Of a stretch of 64,000 nt of DNA, positions 10,657 through 18,843 are shown piece after piece. Both the position numbers and the translations under genes were made by a program. The stretch is from Candidatus Foliamicus numerosus (GTDB taxonomy: Bacteria > Pseudomonadota > Gammaproteobacteria > Steroidobacterales > Foliamicaceae). Position 1 is the first letter of the stretch; each line of letters starts with the position of its first letter. The DNA is taken from positions 1 to 64,000 of the forward strand of contig JAPYNE010000026.1 in the NCBI GenBank assembly GCA_028285945.1. Reading direction: 5' to 3'. The notes below the pieces were generated by a model. The model had not been told where the DNA came from, ran no database searches, and worked only from the letters and a program-made list of their open reading frames with translations.

Positions 10657-13421
10657 ATACGCACCTCGCCGCCGCCTTCGACATTCACCACGCAGCGGTC
10701 GCACAAACCGGCGTATTCATCATCCGCTGCGCGAACCGGCGCCCGGTGCCAGCAGCGCTCGCACTTGGGGTGCGGGCTGGGACGGCATTCAGGCGCTTGG
10801 CCAGGCGCTCCTTCCTTGAGCTCCACGGAGGCTGAAATGAACACGAAGCGCAGTTCGTCTCCAAGCTGCCGCAACGCCTTGAGCGCGGCCGCATCCGCCG
10901 GCACCATCAATTCGGCCTCTAGGGAAGAACCCACGCGGCCGGCTTGGCGCGCTTCCTCCATCACCCCCAGCACCTCGGAGCGGACCTCCCGCAGCTTGGC
11001 CCAATCCGCCCGGCATTCGGGCAGTTCCGGCAGCGGGTGCGGCGCGCACATGAACACCGATTCAGGGCGCTCGCCGGGCATCTCGCCCCACATTTCCTCG
11101 GCGGTGAAACTAAGCGCCGGCGCCAGCCAGCGCACCAGGCACTCCGCCAAATGCCACAGCGCGGTTTGAGCCGAGCGGCGGCCATGGCTGTCGGCCGGCA
11201 TCGTGTAGAGGCGGTCCTTGATCACGTCCAAGTAGAAATTGCCCATATCGACCACGCAGAAGTTATGCACCTGCTGAAAAATCAGATGGAACTCGTAGCT
11301 GCGGTAGTGCTTGCGCACATCGCGGTCGATGCCGCGCGCCCGGCGCAGCGCCCACAGGTCGATATCCACCGCTTGCTCCGGTGCCACCGCGTGCCGCTCC
11401 GGGTCGAAATCATGCAGGTTTCCAAGCAAAAAGCGGGCGGTGTTCCTCAGCCGCCGGTAAGCGTCGGAAACGCGCTTTAAGATTTCCGGGGAAACGCTCA
11501 TTTCGCGGCGGTAGTCGGTGGCCATGACCCACAGCCGGAACACATCCGCGCCCAGCTTTTCGACCACCTCGCTCGGATCCACCACGTTGCCCAGCGATTT
11601 GGACTGCTTGCGGCCTTGCTCGTCCACCGCGAAACCGTGCGTGAGCACCGCGCGGTACGGCGCCCGCCCGTCAATGGCCACCGAGGTCAGCAGCGACGAC
11701 TGGAACCAGCCGCGGTGCTGGTCGGAGCCTTCCACGTAGAGGTCGGCAGGGCTTTCGATTTCCGGATGCTCGGCGCCCACGCAGCGGTGCGCCAGCCCTG
11801 AATCCATCCAAACGTCCATCACGTCCGTAACCTTGCGGTAGCGTGCGCCTTCATCCCCCAGCAGCTCGCCCGGATCCAGCGCAAACCACGCCTCGATGCC
11901 CTCTTTGTCCATCCGCCCGGCGAGCTCCACCATCAGCCGGGCGGAGTCCGGATGCGGCTCGCCGGTTTCCCTATCGACCAGAAGCGGCAGCGGCACGCCC
12001 CAGGCGCGGCTGCGCGAAATGCACCAGTCCGGGCGGGTCTCGACCATCGAGGCGAGGCGCTGCTCGGCCCAGCCCGGATGCCAATCGACTTCGCCGATGG
12101 CGGCGACGGCTTTGCTACGCAGCCCCTCCCGGTCAAGCCCCACGAACCACTGCGGCGTGGCGGTGAACAGCAGCGGCCGGTGGTGCCGCCAGCAGTGCGG
12201 ATAGCTGTGCCGGTAGCTTTCGCGGCAAAGCAGCATGCCGCGCTCGGCCAGAAGATCGGGAATGCGCTTGTCGGCCTCTTCCACGTGCAGCCCGCCCACA
12301 AGGCCGGTGTCTTGGCGAAAGTGGCCGTCCATCCCCAGCGGGTTATCCACGGGCAGGCCCGCCTTGAGGCAAACCGCAAAGTCGTCCTGGCCGTGGGCCG
12401 GCGCCGTATGCACCGCGCCGGTTCCCGCGTCGAGCGTGACATAGCCGGCGGTAAGCACAGGCGCCGGGCGATCGTAGAGGGGGTGGCGCAGGCTTACGCC
12501 GGCAAGCTGCTCGCCCTTGAGCGCCGCCAGCTCGCGCGCGCCCACCGCGCCGTAGCGCTTGAGGGCGCTGTCGGCGAGGCCGAGCGCCAGCACCAGCCGC
12601 TCGGTTCGCCCGCCGATTTCCGCTTCCATGAGCGCGTAGTCGAAAGTGTCGCTGAGCACCACGGCGCGGTTGGCCGGCAGAGTCCACGGCGTGGTGGTCC
12701 AGATCGGGATATAAAGCGGCGCGCCGCTTTCCTCCACGCCTGGAATGCGGGCATGGAAATCAGCGGGATCATTGGCGGGGAAACGCACATCCACGGCAGT
12801 CGAGGTCTTGTCTTCGTATTCGACCTCGGCTTCCGCCAGCGCCGACCCGCAATCCAGGCACCAGTGGACCGGCTTCTGGCCGCGATAGACATGCCCGCGC
12901 GAGAAAATCTCCGCGAACGCCCGGATCTGATTGGCCTCGTAGCGGGCCGCCATAGTCAGATAAGGCCGCTCCCATTCCCCCAGCACGCCAAGCCGCCGAA
13001 AAGCCTCGCGCTGGCCTTCGACTTGGCTGGCCGCGTAGCGGCGGCAAGCCTGGCGGAAAGCCGCGCCGTCGATGGCGGCGGCCTCGTGGCCCAGTTCGCG
13101 CTCCACCCGCACTTCGATCGGCAGGCCGTGGCAATCCCAGCCCGGCACGTAAGGCGCGTCGTAACCGTCCAGGATCTTCGATTTCACAATCAGATCCTTG
13201 AGCACCTTGTTGTAGGCATGGCCGATATGGATCGACCCGTTGGCATACGGCGGGCCATCGAGCAGCGTGAACTTCCGCCGGCCGGCCATGTGCTCGCGGA
13301 TGCGCCGGTAGCGGCCGCCGCTCTCCCATTCGCGCAGCATTTCCGGCTCGCGGCGCGCCAAGTTGGCGCGCATCGGAAAGGCCGTGCGCGGCAGATTCAG
13401 AGTGTGGCGGTAGTCGGTCAT
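10647..13421 (-). CDS. ileS: Isoleucyl-tRNA synthetase
   Basis: A protein of 924 residues, normal for bacterial IleRS. It charges tRNA-Ile and edits valine. Class I signatures are PYANGSIHIGHAYNKVLKD (HIGH, about residue 60) and KQSKSLGN, a variant of KMSKS. The editing region has TTPWTLPANRAV. The C-terminal zinc site is CERCWHR followed by LCDRC. It lies in the conserved minus-strand order ribF-ileS-lspA, 58 bases after ribF, and its stop overlaps the lspA start. Confidence 0.97.
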   Translation of the reverse strand: MTDYRHTLNLPRTAFPMRANLARREPEMLREWESGGRYRRIREHMAGRRKFTLLDGPPYANGSIHIGHAYNKVLKDLIVKSKILDGYDAPYVPGWDCHGLPIEVRVERELGHEAAAIDGAAFRQACRRYAASQVEGQREAFRRLGVLGEWERPYLTMAARYEANQIRAFAEIFSRGHVYRGQKPVHWCLDCGSALAEAEVEYEDKTSTAVDVRFPANDPADFHARIPGVEESGAPLYIPIWTTTPWTLPANRAVVLSDTFDYALMEAEIGGRTERLVLALGLADSALKRYGAVGARELAALKGEQLAGVSLRHPLYDRPAPVLTAGYVTLDAGTGAVHTAPAHGQDDFAVCLKAGLPVDNPLGMDGHFRQDTGLVGGLHVEEADKRIPDLLAERGMLLCRESYRHSYPHCWRHHRPLLFTATPQWFVGLDREGLRSKAVAAIGEVDWHPGWAEQRLASMVETRPDWCISRSRAWGVPLPLLVDRETGEPHPDSARLMVELAGRMDKEGIEAWFALDPGELLGDEGARYRKVTDVMDVWMDSGLAHRCVGAEHPEIESPADLYVEGSDQHRGWFQSSLLTSVAIDGRAPYRAVLTHGFAVDEQGRKQSKSLGNVVDPSEVVEKLGADVFRLWVMATDYRREMSVSPEILKRVSDAYRRLRNTARFLLGNLHDFDPERHAVAPEQAVDIDLWALRRARGIDRDVRKHYRSYEFHLIFQQVHNFCVVDMGNFYLDVIKDRLYTMPADSHGRRSAQTALWHLAECLVRWLAPALSFTAEEMWGEMPGERPESVFMCAPHPLPELPECRADWAKLREVRSEVLGVMEEARQAGRVGSSLEAELMVPADAAALKALRQLGDELRFVFISASVELKEGAPGQAPECRPSPHPKCERCWHRAPVRAADDEYAGLCDRCVVNVEGGGEVRIWA

Positions 13422-13479
13422 GTCAAGCGGCTTGGGGCAATATGCAGGCTAGGCTCCAAGGCGGAAGTGTGGCGAAGCG

Positions 13480-14415
13480 CTAGGCGGCGCGCAAGAGAGC
13501 ACGGGCCTGATGGGCATCGCGGTCCATCTGCTCGCGCAACTCGTCTAAGTTTCTGAAATGCGCCTCGTCGCGCAGCTTCGCCACCGGTTCGATGTCGAGG
13601 AAACGCCCGTACAGGTCGCCGCTGAAATTGAAGATGTGCGCTTCCAAGATTTTATCCTTGCCGCCCACCGTGGGCCGGTAGCCGATGCTGGCCACGCCGG
13701 CCAGCGGCTCGTCCTCCACGCCATGCACGCGCACTGCGAAGATGCCGTCCAGCGGACTCACCCGGCCCTTCAGCGGAATGTTGGCGGTGGGGTAGCCGAG
13801 CTTGGCCGCGCCGATCTTGAGGCCGTGGATGACACGCCCGCCCATGCAGTAGCGGCGACCTAGAAGCCTGGCGGCCTTGGCCAGGTCGGAAGCCGCCAGC
13901 GCCTGGCGCACGCCGGTGCTCGACACGCGCTCGCCGTCCACGCTCACGGGCGGCGCCTGCTCCACGCTGAAGCCGAGCCGGCGCCCGCCGGCCGCAAGCT
14001 CGTCCATTCCGCCGCTGCGCTTGTGGCCGAAGCGGAAATCCGGCCCCTGGATCACGTGGCGCGCCTTGAGCAGTCCGGCCAGCAGATTTTGCATGAACTC
14101 ATTAGGCGAGAGCGTGCGAATGGCATCGTTGAACGGCGGACAGTAGAAGGCATCCATGCCGGCGGCGTTGAGCGCGGCGCACTTCTCGCGCAGGGTCATC
14201 AGCCGGGGCGGAGGCGAGCCGCGCGCCATGAATTCCTTGGCAGGCGGCTCGAAGCTGAAAACAACCGCCGCCAGATGCCGCTCGCGGGCCGCCCTGAGGA
14301 CGCGCCCGAGGAGTTCCCGATGGCCGACATGCATGCCGTCGAAGCCGCCTATGGTCACGGCGCATCCCTTGTCGATGGAGGCCGGCAAGCGGGAAATTCG
14401 GCGTAGAAGAAGCAT
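13480..14415 (-). CDS. ribF: Bifunctional riboflavin kinase / FAD synthetase
   Basis: A protein of 311 residues from ATG 14415, the usual RibF length. The N-terminal nucleotidyltransferase domain has TIGGFDGMHVGHRELL (about residue 20). The middle has VIQGPDFRFGHKRSGG and VSSTGVRQAL. The C-terminal kinase domain shows KLGYPTANIPL and DGIFAVRV. It converts riboflavin to FMN and then FAD. An open frame continues upstream to 14649, but the extra N-terminus has no family resemblance. It is followed by ileS, and palindromic element copy 3 lies between it and murJ. Confidence 0.95.
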   Translation of the reverse strand: MLLLRRISRLPASIDKGCAVTIGGFDGMHVGHRELLGRVLRAARERHLAAVVFSFEPPAKEFMARGSPPPRLMTLREKCAALNAAGMDAFYCPPFNDAIRTLSPNEFMQNLLAGLLKARHVIQGPDFRFGHKRSGGMDELAAGGRRLGFSVEQAPPVSVDGERVSSTGVRQALAASDLAKAARLLGRRYCMGGRVIHGLKIGAAKLGYPTANIPLKGRVSPLDGIFAVRVHGVEDEPLAGVASIGYRPTVGGKDKILEAHIFNFSGDLYGRFLDIEPVAKLRDEAHFRNLDELREQMDRDAHQARALLRAA

Positions 14416-14669
14416 CGCCTGCGGGATCCTAAAAACCTGTGATTGAATGAGCAATGGCTCCAGTGCAGCGATTATAGAAGTCCCGCACGGGAAACAGCCT
14501 TTCCCGCCTATTGCGCCAAGCCGCTTGTTGCCTGCCTGGTTTTCCCGCTTAGTCTGCAGCTTACGCCCGGATTGCCTGCTTTGCGCCTGATGCAAAACGC
14601 GCATGCCGCCTTCCCGCCGGTCTTTTGCCCGCTTGGCGCGCATAGACAAGGCTATGCCTTGAGCACACA

Positions 14670-14856
14670 GGTGAAGCCATTCCCCGCCGCCCTCTTCCGG
14701 GAGTATCGGAGGCAGGGTGAGCGCCGATGTCCCGGCGCGAACGAAGCAAGCCCCATGGACGGGTTCATGCGTCTCCTGGAAGAGGGCGGCGGGGAATGGC
14801 GAAGGACAGGCAAAATCCTGCGCGGCCCCCGCGCCCCTTGGCGCAATATCCAGGCT
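14670..14856. repeat. Palindromic dispersed element, copy 3 (between murJ and ribF)
   Basis: Arms 14677-14703 and 14773-14799 are inverted over 27 bases with one mismatch. The core runs on the minus strand and shares its second half with copy 1. Relative to copy 1, one arm position differs and its partner in the other arm differs to match, so pairing is kept. The flank on the 14800-14856 side carries the GATATTGCGCCAAG companion motif in reverse. The 477-base gap 14416-14892 holds only this element, another companion motif at about 14505-14520 (CCCGCCTATTGCGCCAAG) and unrecognised sequence. Confidence 0.85.
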
Positions 14857-14892
14857 GGCAGCCAGAGCATGCCCCTCCGGCTCCGGGGCGGG

Positions 14893-16464
14893 CTAGGCAG
14901 TGTCGCGCCAGCGGTGGCCGGTCAGAAACAGGCAAAGGAAATACGCCGCCGCCGCACCGCCAGCGCAGGCCAGCAGCCACAACACCCTTGCAATCCGGGA
15001 AACCTCCGGCCAGAGCGCGGGCGCCGGCGCGAATTCAAACAGCAGCATCGCTATCACGCCCACCGCCACCGCGATCCGCAACAGAGGCTTGAGCATGGCG
15101 CCCCGCTTGGCCTCAGGGTCCTGGCGCTTGAACAGCAGCCACAGGGCCGCCGCATTGATCGTCGCGCCCAGCGCCGTGCCGCCCGCCAGCACCGCGTGCG
15201 GCGCATGCAGGCCGCCGGCCACCCAGTACCAGAGCAAAGGCAGCGTCACAAGGAACTTGCAGGCGAGCGCCATGATCGCCACCTTCACGGGGGTCTTCAT
15301 GTCCTGGCGGGCGAAGAAAGACGGCGCCAGCGTCTTGATTCCAATCAGTCCGGGCAACCCCACGGCATAAGCCTTAAGGCTCACGGCCGCCATTTCGACA
15401 TCCTGGAGATTGAATTTTCCGCCGAGGAACAAGGTTGCCATGATGGGCTCCGCGAGGATGAACAGACCGGCGGCGCAGGGCAGCGAAATAGCCAGGCCCG
15501 AACGAATCGCCCAGCCCGTGGACGCCAGGTACTCGTCGCGTTCCCCGGCGGCGTGCAAGCGCGACAGTCTGGGCAGCGCCACCGTGGCCAGGGCCACGCC
15601 GAACACGCCCAGCGGGAATTCCATCAGGCGCTGGGAAAAGTTGAGCCAACTGATGCTCCCGGACATGAGAAAGCTGGCGAGTATCGTGTCCAGCACCACG
15701 CCCACCTGAGCCGCCGACGAACCGATGACGACCGGCGCCATCAAGGTCAGGATTCGCCGCACTTTCGAGTCGCGCCAACCCCACTGGAGCCGGAACGAGC
15801 CACAGGTGGAGCGGGCGAAGAACAGCAGGAACACCATCTGCGCCAGCCCCGCAGCGAAAACGCCCCAGCCGAGCACCGCGCCCTGCGTTTGCGGCTGCAT
15901 TGCGTAAAGGCTGGCCGCCGCAATCAGACTGATATTCATCAAAACGGGAGTGAAGGCCGCGGCGGCGAACTTGCGGTGGGCGTTCAGCGCCGCGGCCAGC
16001 ATCGCTGCAATCGAGATGAAGAACAGATACGGAAAGGTGCGGCGCAGCATCGCAACCGCCTGTTCGTACGACTCGCCGCCCTGCAACGCGAATCCAGGAG
16101 CGCAAAGCCACACGAAGATCGGCGCGAATATCACTCCTGCCAGCGACACCAGCGCCACCACCGCGCCCAGCGTGCCCATGACGCGGCCCAGCAGGTGGCG
16201 CAGCTCTTCCCTGCCGTCTCCCGCCTCCATGCGCTCCGAATAAACCGGCACGAAGCTCTGCGACAACGCCCCTTCAGCAAAGAAGTGCCGGAATAAGCTA
16301 GGGATCCGGAAGGCGACGATGAACGCGTCCATAACCACGCCGGCGCCAACGAACCATGCGAACGCGATCTCGCGCGCCAGCCCCAGCACGCGGGAAATCG
16401 TGGTGAGCCCCGCCACCAGCGACCAGGAGCCCAGCAATCCCCGCTTTGTCGGCGCCTCGTTCAT
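14893..16464 (-). CDS. murJ: Lipid II flippase MurJ
   Basis: A protein of 523 residues starting at ATG 16464, with about fourteen hydrophobic segments. It belongs to the MviN/MurJ family that flips lipid II across the inner membrane for peptidoglycan synthesis. Family marks near the N-terminus are TTISRVLGLAREI, VGAGVVMDAFIVAFRIPSLF and RHFFAEGALSQSFVPVYSE. It is the first gene of the minus-strand murJ-ribF-ileS-lspA series. An in-frame upstream ATG at 16533 would add a charged tail that does not resemble the family. Confidence 0.95.
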   Translation of the reverse strand: MNEAPTKRGLLGSWSLVAGLTTISRVLGLAREIAFAWFVGAGVVMDAFIVAFRIPSLFRHFFAEGALSQSFVPVYSERMEAGDGREELRHLLGRVMGTLGAVVALVSLAGVIFAPIFVWLCAPGFALQGGESYEQAVAMLRRTFPYLFFISIAAMLAAALNAHRKFAAAAFTPVLMNISLIAAASLYAMQPQTQGAVLGWGVFAAGLAQMVFLLFFARSTCGSFRLQWGWRDSKVRRILTLMAPVVIGSSAAQVGVVLDTILASFLMSGSISWLNFSQRLMEFPLGVFGVALATVALPRLSRLHAAGERDEYLASTGWAIRSGLAISLPCAAGLFILAEPIMATLFLGGKFNLQDVEMAAVSLKAYAVGLPGLIGIKTLAPSFFARQDMKTPVKVAIMALACKFLVTLPLLWYWVAGGLHAPHAVLAGGTALGATINAAALWLLFKRQDPEAKRGAMLKPLLRIAVAVGVIAMLLFEFAPAPALWPEVSRIARVLWLLACAGGAAAAYFLCLFLTGHRWRDTA

Positions 16465-16565
16465 CGCAGCGGGCAGTTTAAACGGGGGAGCGCGGCGCGC
16501 GGGGGTTCGATGGCCGCTATGCTCGCGGAGCATGGCCGTTCAAGCCAAGACGCTCCCGCAAAAAA

Positions 16566-16725
16566 GAGAAAGTGCGGATCCGGTCGTTCTGGTATTCGGA
16601 CTACTGGGGCTTTCCAAAGCTCATCACCATCATCACCACGCTGGACAAACACGGCCGCGTGAACGCCGGGGCCCTCTCGCACATCATGCAGTACGACGTG
16701 ATGCACAAGAAACCGCGCCAATGCG
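16566..16725 (+). pseudogene. Remnant of a flavin-reductase-like (FMN split-barrel) gene
   Basis: About 50 residues (RIRSFWYSDYWGFPKLI then TIITTLDKHGRVNAGALSHI then MQYDVMHKKPRQ) resemble the start of flavin-reductase-like FMN-binding split-barrel proteins. The similarity begins without a convincing start and ends abruptly near 16725; neither frame continues it. The codons for ITIITT produce six consecutive His in another frame, which is a frame artefact. The 386-base gap between murJ and the oxidoreductase contains nothing else I recognise. The family call is from memory of the motif order. Confidence 0.4.
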
Positions 16726-16850
16726 GACACGCCGGCTTAGGTTCGACCGCAACGGCTCGGCCCGCGCCGGCAAGATCATCGTGCTTGCCAACGGGTGGAG
16801 CAGCGCTTCGGGTCCGCCTCTTTGAGCGCGTTGATGATCCGGCGCTTCGA

Positions 16851-17822
16851 TCAGGGCAGAAGGATCGTCGAGCCCGTGGTGCGCCGGGCGGCGGTATCCT
16901 CGTGCGCGCGGGCCGCATCGCGCAAGGCGTAGCGCTGCCCGATCGTGATCGACAAGGCGCCTGAGGCCACTCGCTCGAAGAGCGTGGCGGCGGCGGCGCG
17001 CAAGTCCTCCTGCGTGGTCACGAAATCGAACAGCACCGGCCGGGTCAGCTTGAGCGAGCCGCGGCGCGCCAGCTCCATGGGCGCGAACGGCTCCACCACG
17101 CCCGTTGCATTGCCGAAGGTCACCATGGTGCCGTGGCGACGCAGGCAATCGAGCGACTGATGGAAGGAATCCTTGCCCAGCGAATCATAGACCGCGGCCA
17201 CTCCGCCTCCGCTCAGTTCCCGAACCCGTTTCACGAAATCGGGATCGTCGCCCAGCACCACATCGGCGCAGCCGGCCTTTCGAGCCGCATCGACCTTGGC
17301 GCTGCTGCCCACCACGCCGATCACATGCGCGCCGAGCGCCGCCGCCCACTGCGCCGCAATCTGCCCCACGCCGCCCGCGGCAGCGTACAGGAGAACCGGG
17401 TCGCCCGCCTTGACGGGATAGCTGTGGTGCAGCAGGTACCAGCTGGTCAGGCCCTTGAGCATCATCGAGGCCGCCTGCTCGTAGCCCACTTCCCGGGGCA
17501 GCGGAACCAAGCGGTCGGCCGGGTATATCCGCTCCTCGGCGTAGGCGCCAACCGGGGGCGTGCAATAGGCGACGCGGTCGCCGGCGCTGATCCCTTCCAC
17601 GCCCTCGCCCACCGCAAGCACATCGCCAGCGCCCTCCGAACCCAGGCCGCTGGGGTATTCAAGAGGATAGACCCCGGTGCGGAAATAGATGTCGATGAAA
17701 TTAAAACCGAGCGCCCGGTTGCGAAGAAGCACCTGTCCGGGCCCTGGAGCGCCCGTCTCAACGGCGCGCCACTCCATCACTTCCGGGCCGCCCGCCCGGT
17801 CCACCTGAATTGCATACGGCAT
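16851..17822 (-). CDS. qor: NADPH:quinone oxidoreductase (zinc-free MDR family)
   Basis: A protein of 323 residues, the usual QOR length. It lacks the zinc-binding cysteines of alcohol dehydrogenases. The N-terminal GroES-like domain has NFIDIYFRTGVYP and LGSEGAGDVLAVGEGV. The Rossmann domain has the NADPH loop LLYAAAGGVGQIAAQWA at about residue 145. The C-terminus has VYDSLGKDSFHQSLDCLRRHG. It probably reduces quinones or related carbonyls in the cytoplasm. It stands alone on the minus strand, divergent from the next gene. Confidence 0.9.
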   Translation of the reverse strand: MPYAIQVDRAGGPEVMEWRAVETGAPGPGQVLLRNRALGFNFIDIYFRTGVYPLEYPSGLGSEGAGDVLAVGEGVEGISAGDRVAYCTPPVGAYAEERIYPADRLVPLPREVGYEQAASMMLKGLTSWYLLHHSYPVKAGDPVLLYAAAGGVGQIAAQWAAALGAHVIGVVGSSAKVDAARKAGCADVVLGDDPDFVKRVRELSGGGVAAVYDSLGKDSFHQSLDCLRRHGTMVTFGNATGVVEPFAPMELARRGSLKLTRPVLFDFVTTQEDLRAAAATLFERVASGALSITIGQRYALRDAARAHEDTAARRTTGSTILLP

Positions 17823-17894
17823 CCGGAAATTCTATTCGCCGAGCCCGGCGCCTGCACGATCAAGCCCTTGGCGCAGCAGGGGCTTGAGTGGAAG

Positions 17895-17924
17895 TTGACC
17901 GCCTCCTTCTGATAATGCTATAAG
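17895..17924 (+). promoter_or_regulatory. Sigma70-type promoter for the coiled-coil protein gene
   Basis: TTGACC at 17895-17900 and TATAAG at 17919-17924 are separated by 18 bases. The predicted start lies near 17931, leaving a leader of about 54 bases with AAAGGAG just before ATG 17985. Confidence 0.55.
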
Positions 17925-17984
17925 AGCGATTGCAAGGACGGGGCGGGCTGCGCCAGTCCATGGAATGTGTAAAGGAGTACAAAA

Positions 17985-18398
17985 ATGAATCAGCCAGCAT
18001 ACGATGTGCTTTCAGAGAAGAGGCGGCTGGAATCGGCGGGCGTTCCCGCCGAGCAGGCGGAAGCGATATTGGAAAGCGTAACCCGCGCAACGACGGTCAA
18101 TGAAAAGTGGGAGCGGAAGCTGGACCACGTTCAAGGCAGTGTGACCAGAGTCGAGGCCGATTTGAGCGCCCTCAAGGCCGATGTGGGCATCCTCAAAGCC
18201 CAAGTGAGCGCCCTCCAAACCGATGTGGCAAGCATCAAGACTGAAATGGCCACCCAAATGGCCACTAAAAAGGATGTCGAGGCAGCCTTTGCTGTCTTGC
18301 GGGCCGATATTTACCGGGCGCTATGGGTTCAAGGCCTGTCGCTGGGCACCCTGATACTGGGGCTGGCCGTGCTCGTAGCTACGGTCGCGGTATTCTGA
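17985..18398 (+). CDS. DUF1640/CCDC90-like coiled-coil membrane protein
   Basis: A protein of 137 residues. The N-terminus (LESAGVPAEQAEAILESVTRA) is the typical start of DUF1640/CCDC90-like proteins. Residues ~45-95 form a heptad coiled coil with repeats of the type SALKADVGILKAQVSALQTD. The end is a single transmembrane helix (LGTLILGLAVLVATVAVF). The topology suggests a C-terminally anchored inner-membrane protein that oligomerises through the coiled coil. Such genes are often small, variable and of unknown role. The AAAGGAG ribosome site and upstream promoter support expression. Confidence 0.75.
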   Translation: MNQPAYDVLSEKRRLESAGVPAEQAEAILESVTRATTVNEKWERKLDHVQGSVTRVEADLSALKADVGILKAQVSALQTDVASIKTEMATQMATKKDVEAAFAVLRADIYRALWVQGLSLGTLILGLAVLVATVAVF

Positions 18399-18497
18399 CC
18401 CCGCACGCCCCTACTCCCACGGCGATGCACGGGCGCGCAGCCCGATAAACCCGCACAAACCATCCGCCAACAGGCTCACAGGCGCGGGCGCTTCGGC

Positions 18498-18503
18498 TAC
18501 AAT
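18498..18503 (+). promoter_or_regulatory. Putative -10 box of rpsT, very close to the start codon
   Basis: TACAAT ends only eight bases before ATG 18512 and no Shine-Dalgarno sequence is visible. If used, the transcript would begin almost at the ATG (leaderless or nearly so). No good -35 box is seen. Confidence 0.4.
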
Positions 18504-18511
18504 GCGCGCCC

Positions 18512-18781
18512 ATGGCTAATTCACCCCAAGCCGCAAAGCGCGCCCGCCAAGCCGTTGGCCGCCGCGCGCGCAACATGTCGGCGCGCTCAAAGCTTCGCTC
18601 CGCCATCGGCAAGGCAGTTCAAGCGATCGATTCCGGCAATGCGGAAGAAGCCGCGGTCGCCTACCGCGAAGCCACGCCCGTCATCGACTCCATGGCCGGC
18701 AAAGGCATCATCCGCCCCAACAAAGCCGCCCGCCACAAAACCCGCCTAAACAAACGCCTCAAATCCCTCTCCGCCAACTAA
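18512..18781 (+). CDS. rpsT: 30S ribosomal protein S20
   Basis: A protein of 89 residues. The start MANSPQAAKRARQA and the C-terminal KGIIRPNKAARHKTRLNKR are standard S20 marks. It binds 16S rRNA in the small subunit. It often lies beside murJ and ribF in gammaproteobacteria. Here a quinone oxidoreductase and a coiled-coil gene have come between them. The start is immediately downstream of a -10-like box. Confidence 0.97.
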   Translation: MANSPQAAKRARQAVGRRARNMSARSKLRSAIGKAVQAIDSGNAEEAAVAYREATPVIDSMAGKGIIRPNKAARHKTRLNKRLKSLSAN

Positions 18782-18843
18782 GCTCTGCCGTGCTGGGCGT
18801 GGCTTCCTAATCGCGCCGCATCCTTTCCCCTCAGTAGGCGCCC

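Noticed and set aside
16599..16700. Six consecutive His codons that look like a vector His-tag
   Set aside because: They appear only in a frame without protein resemblance; the neighbouring frame reads as ITIITTLD of a flavin-reductase-like remnant.
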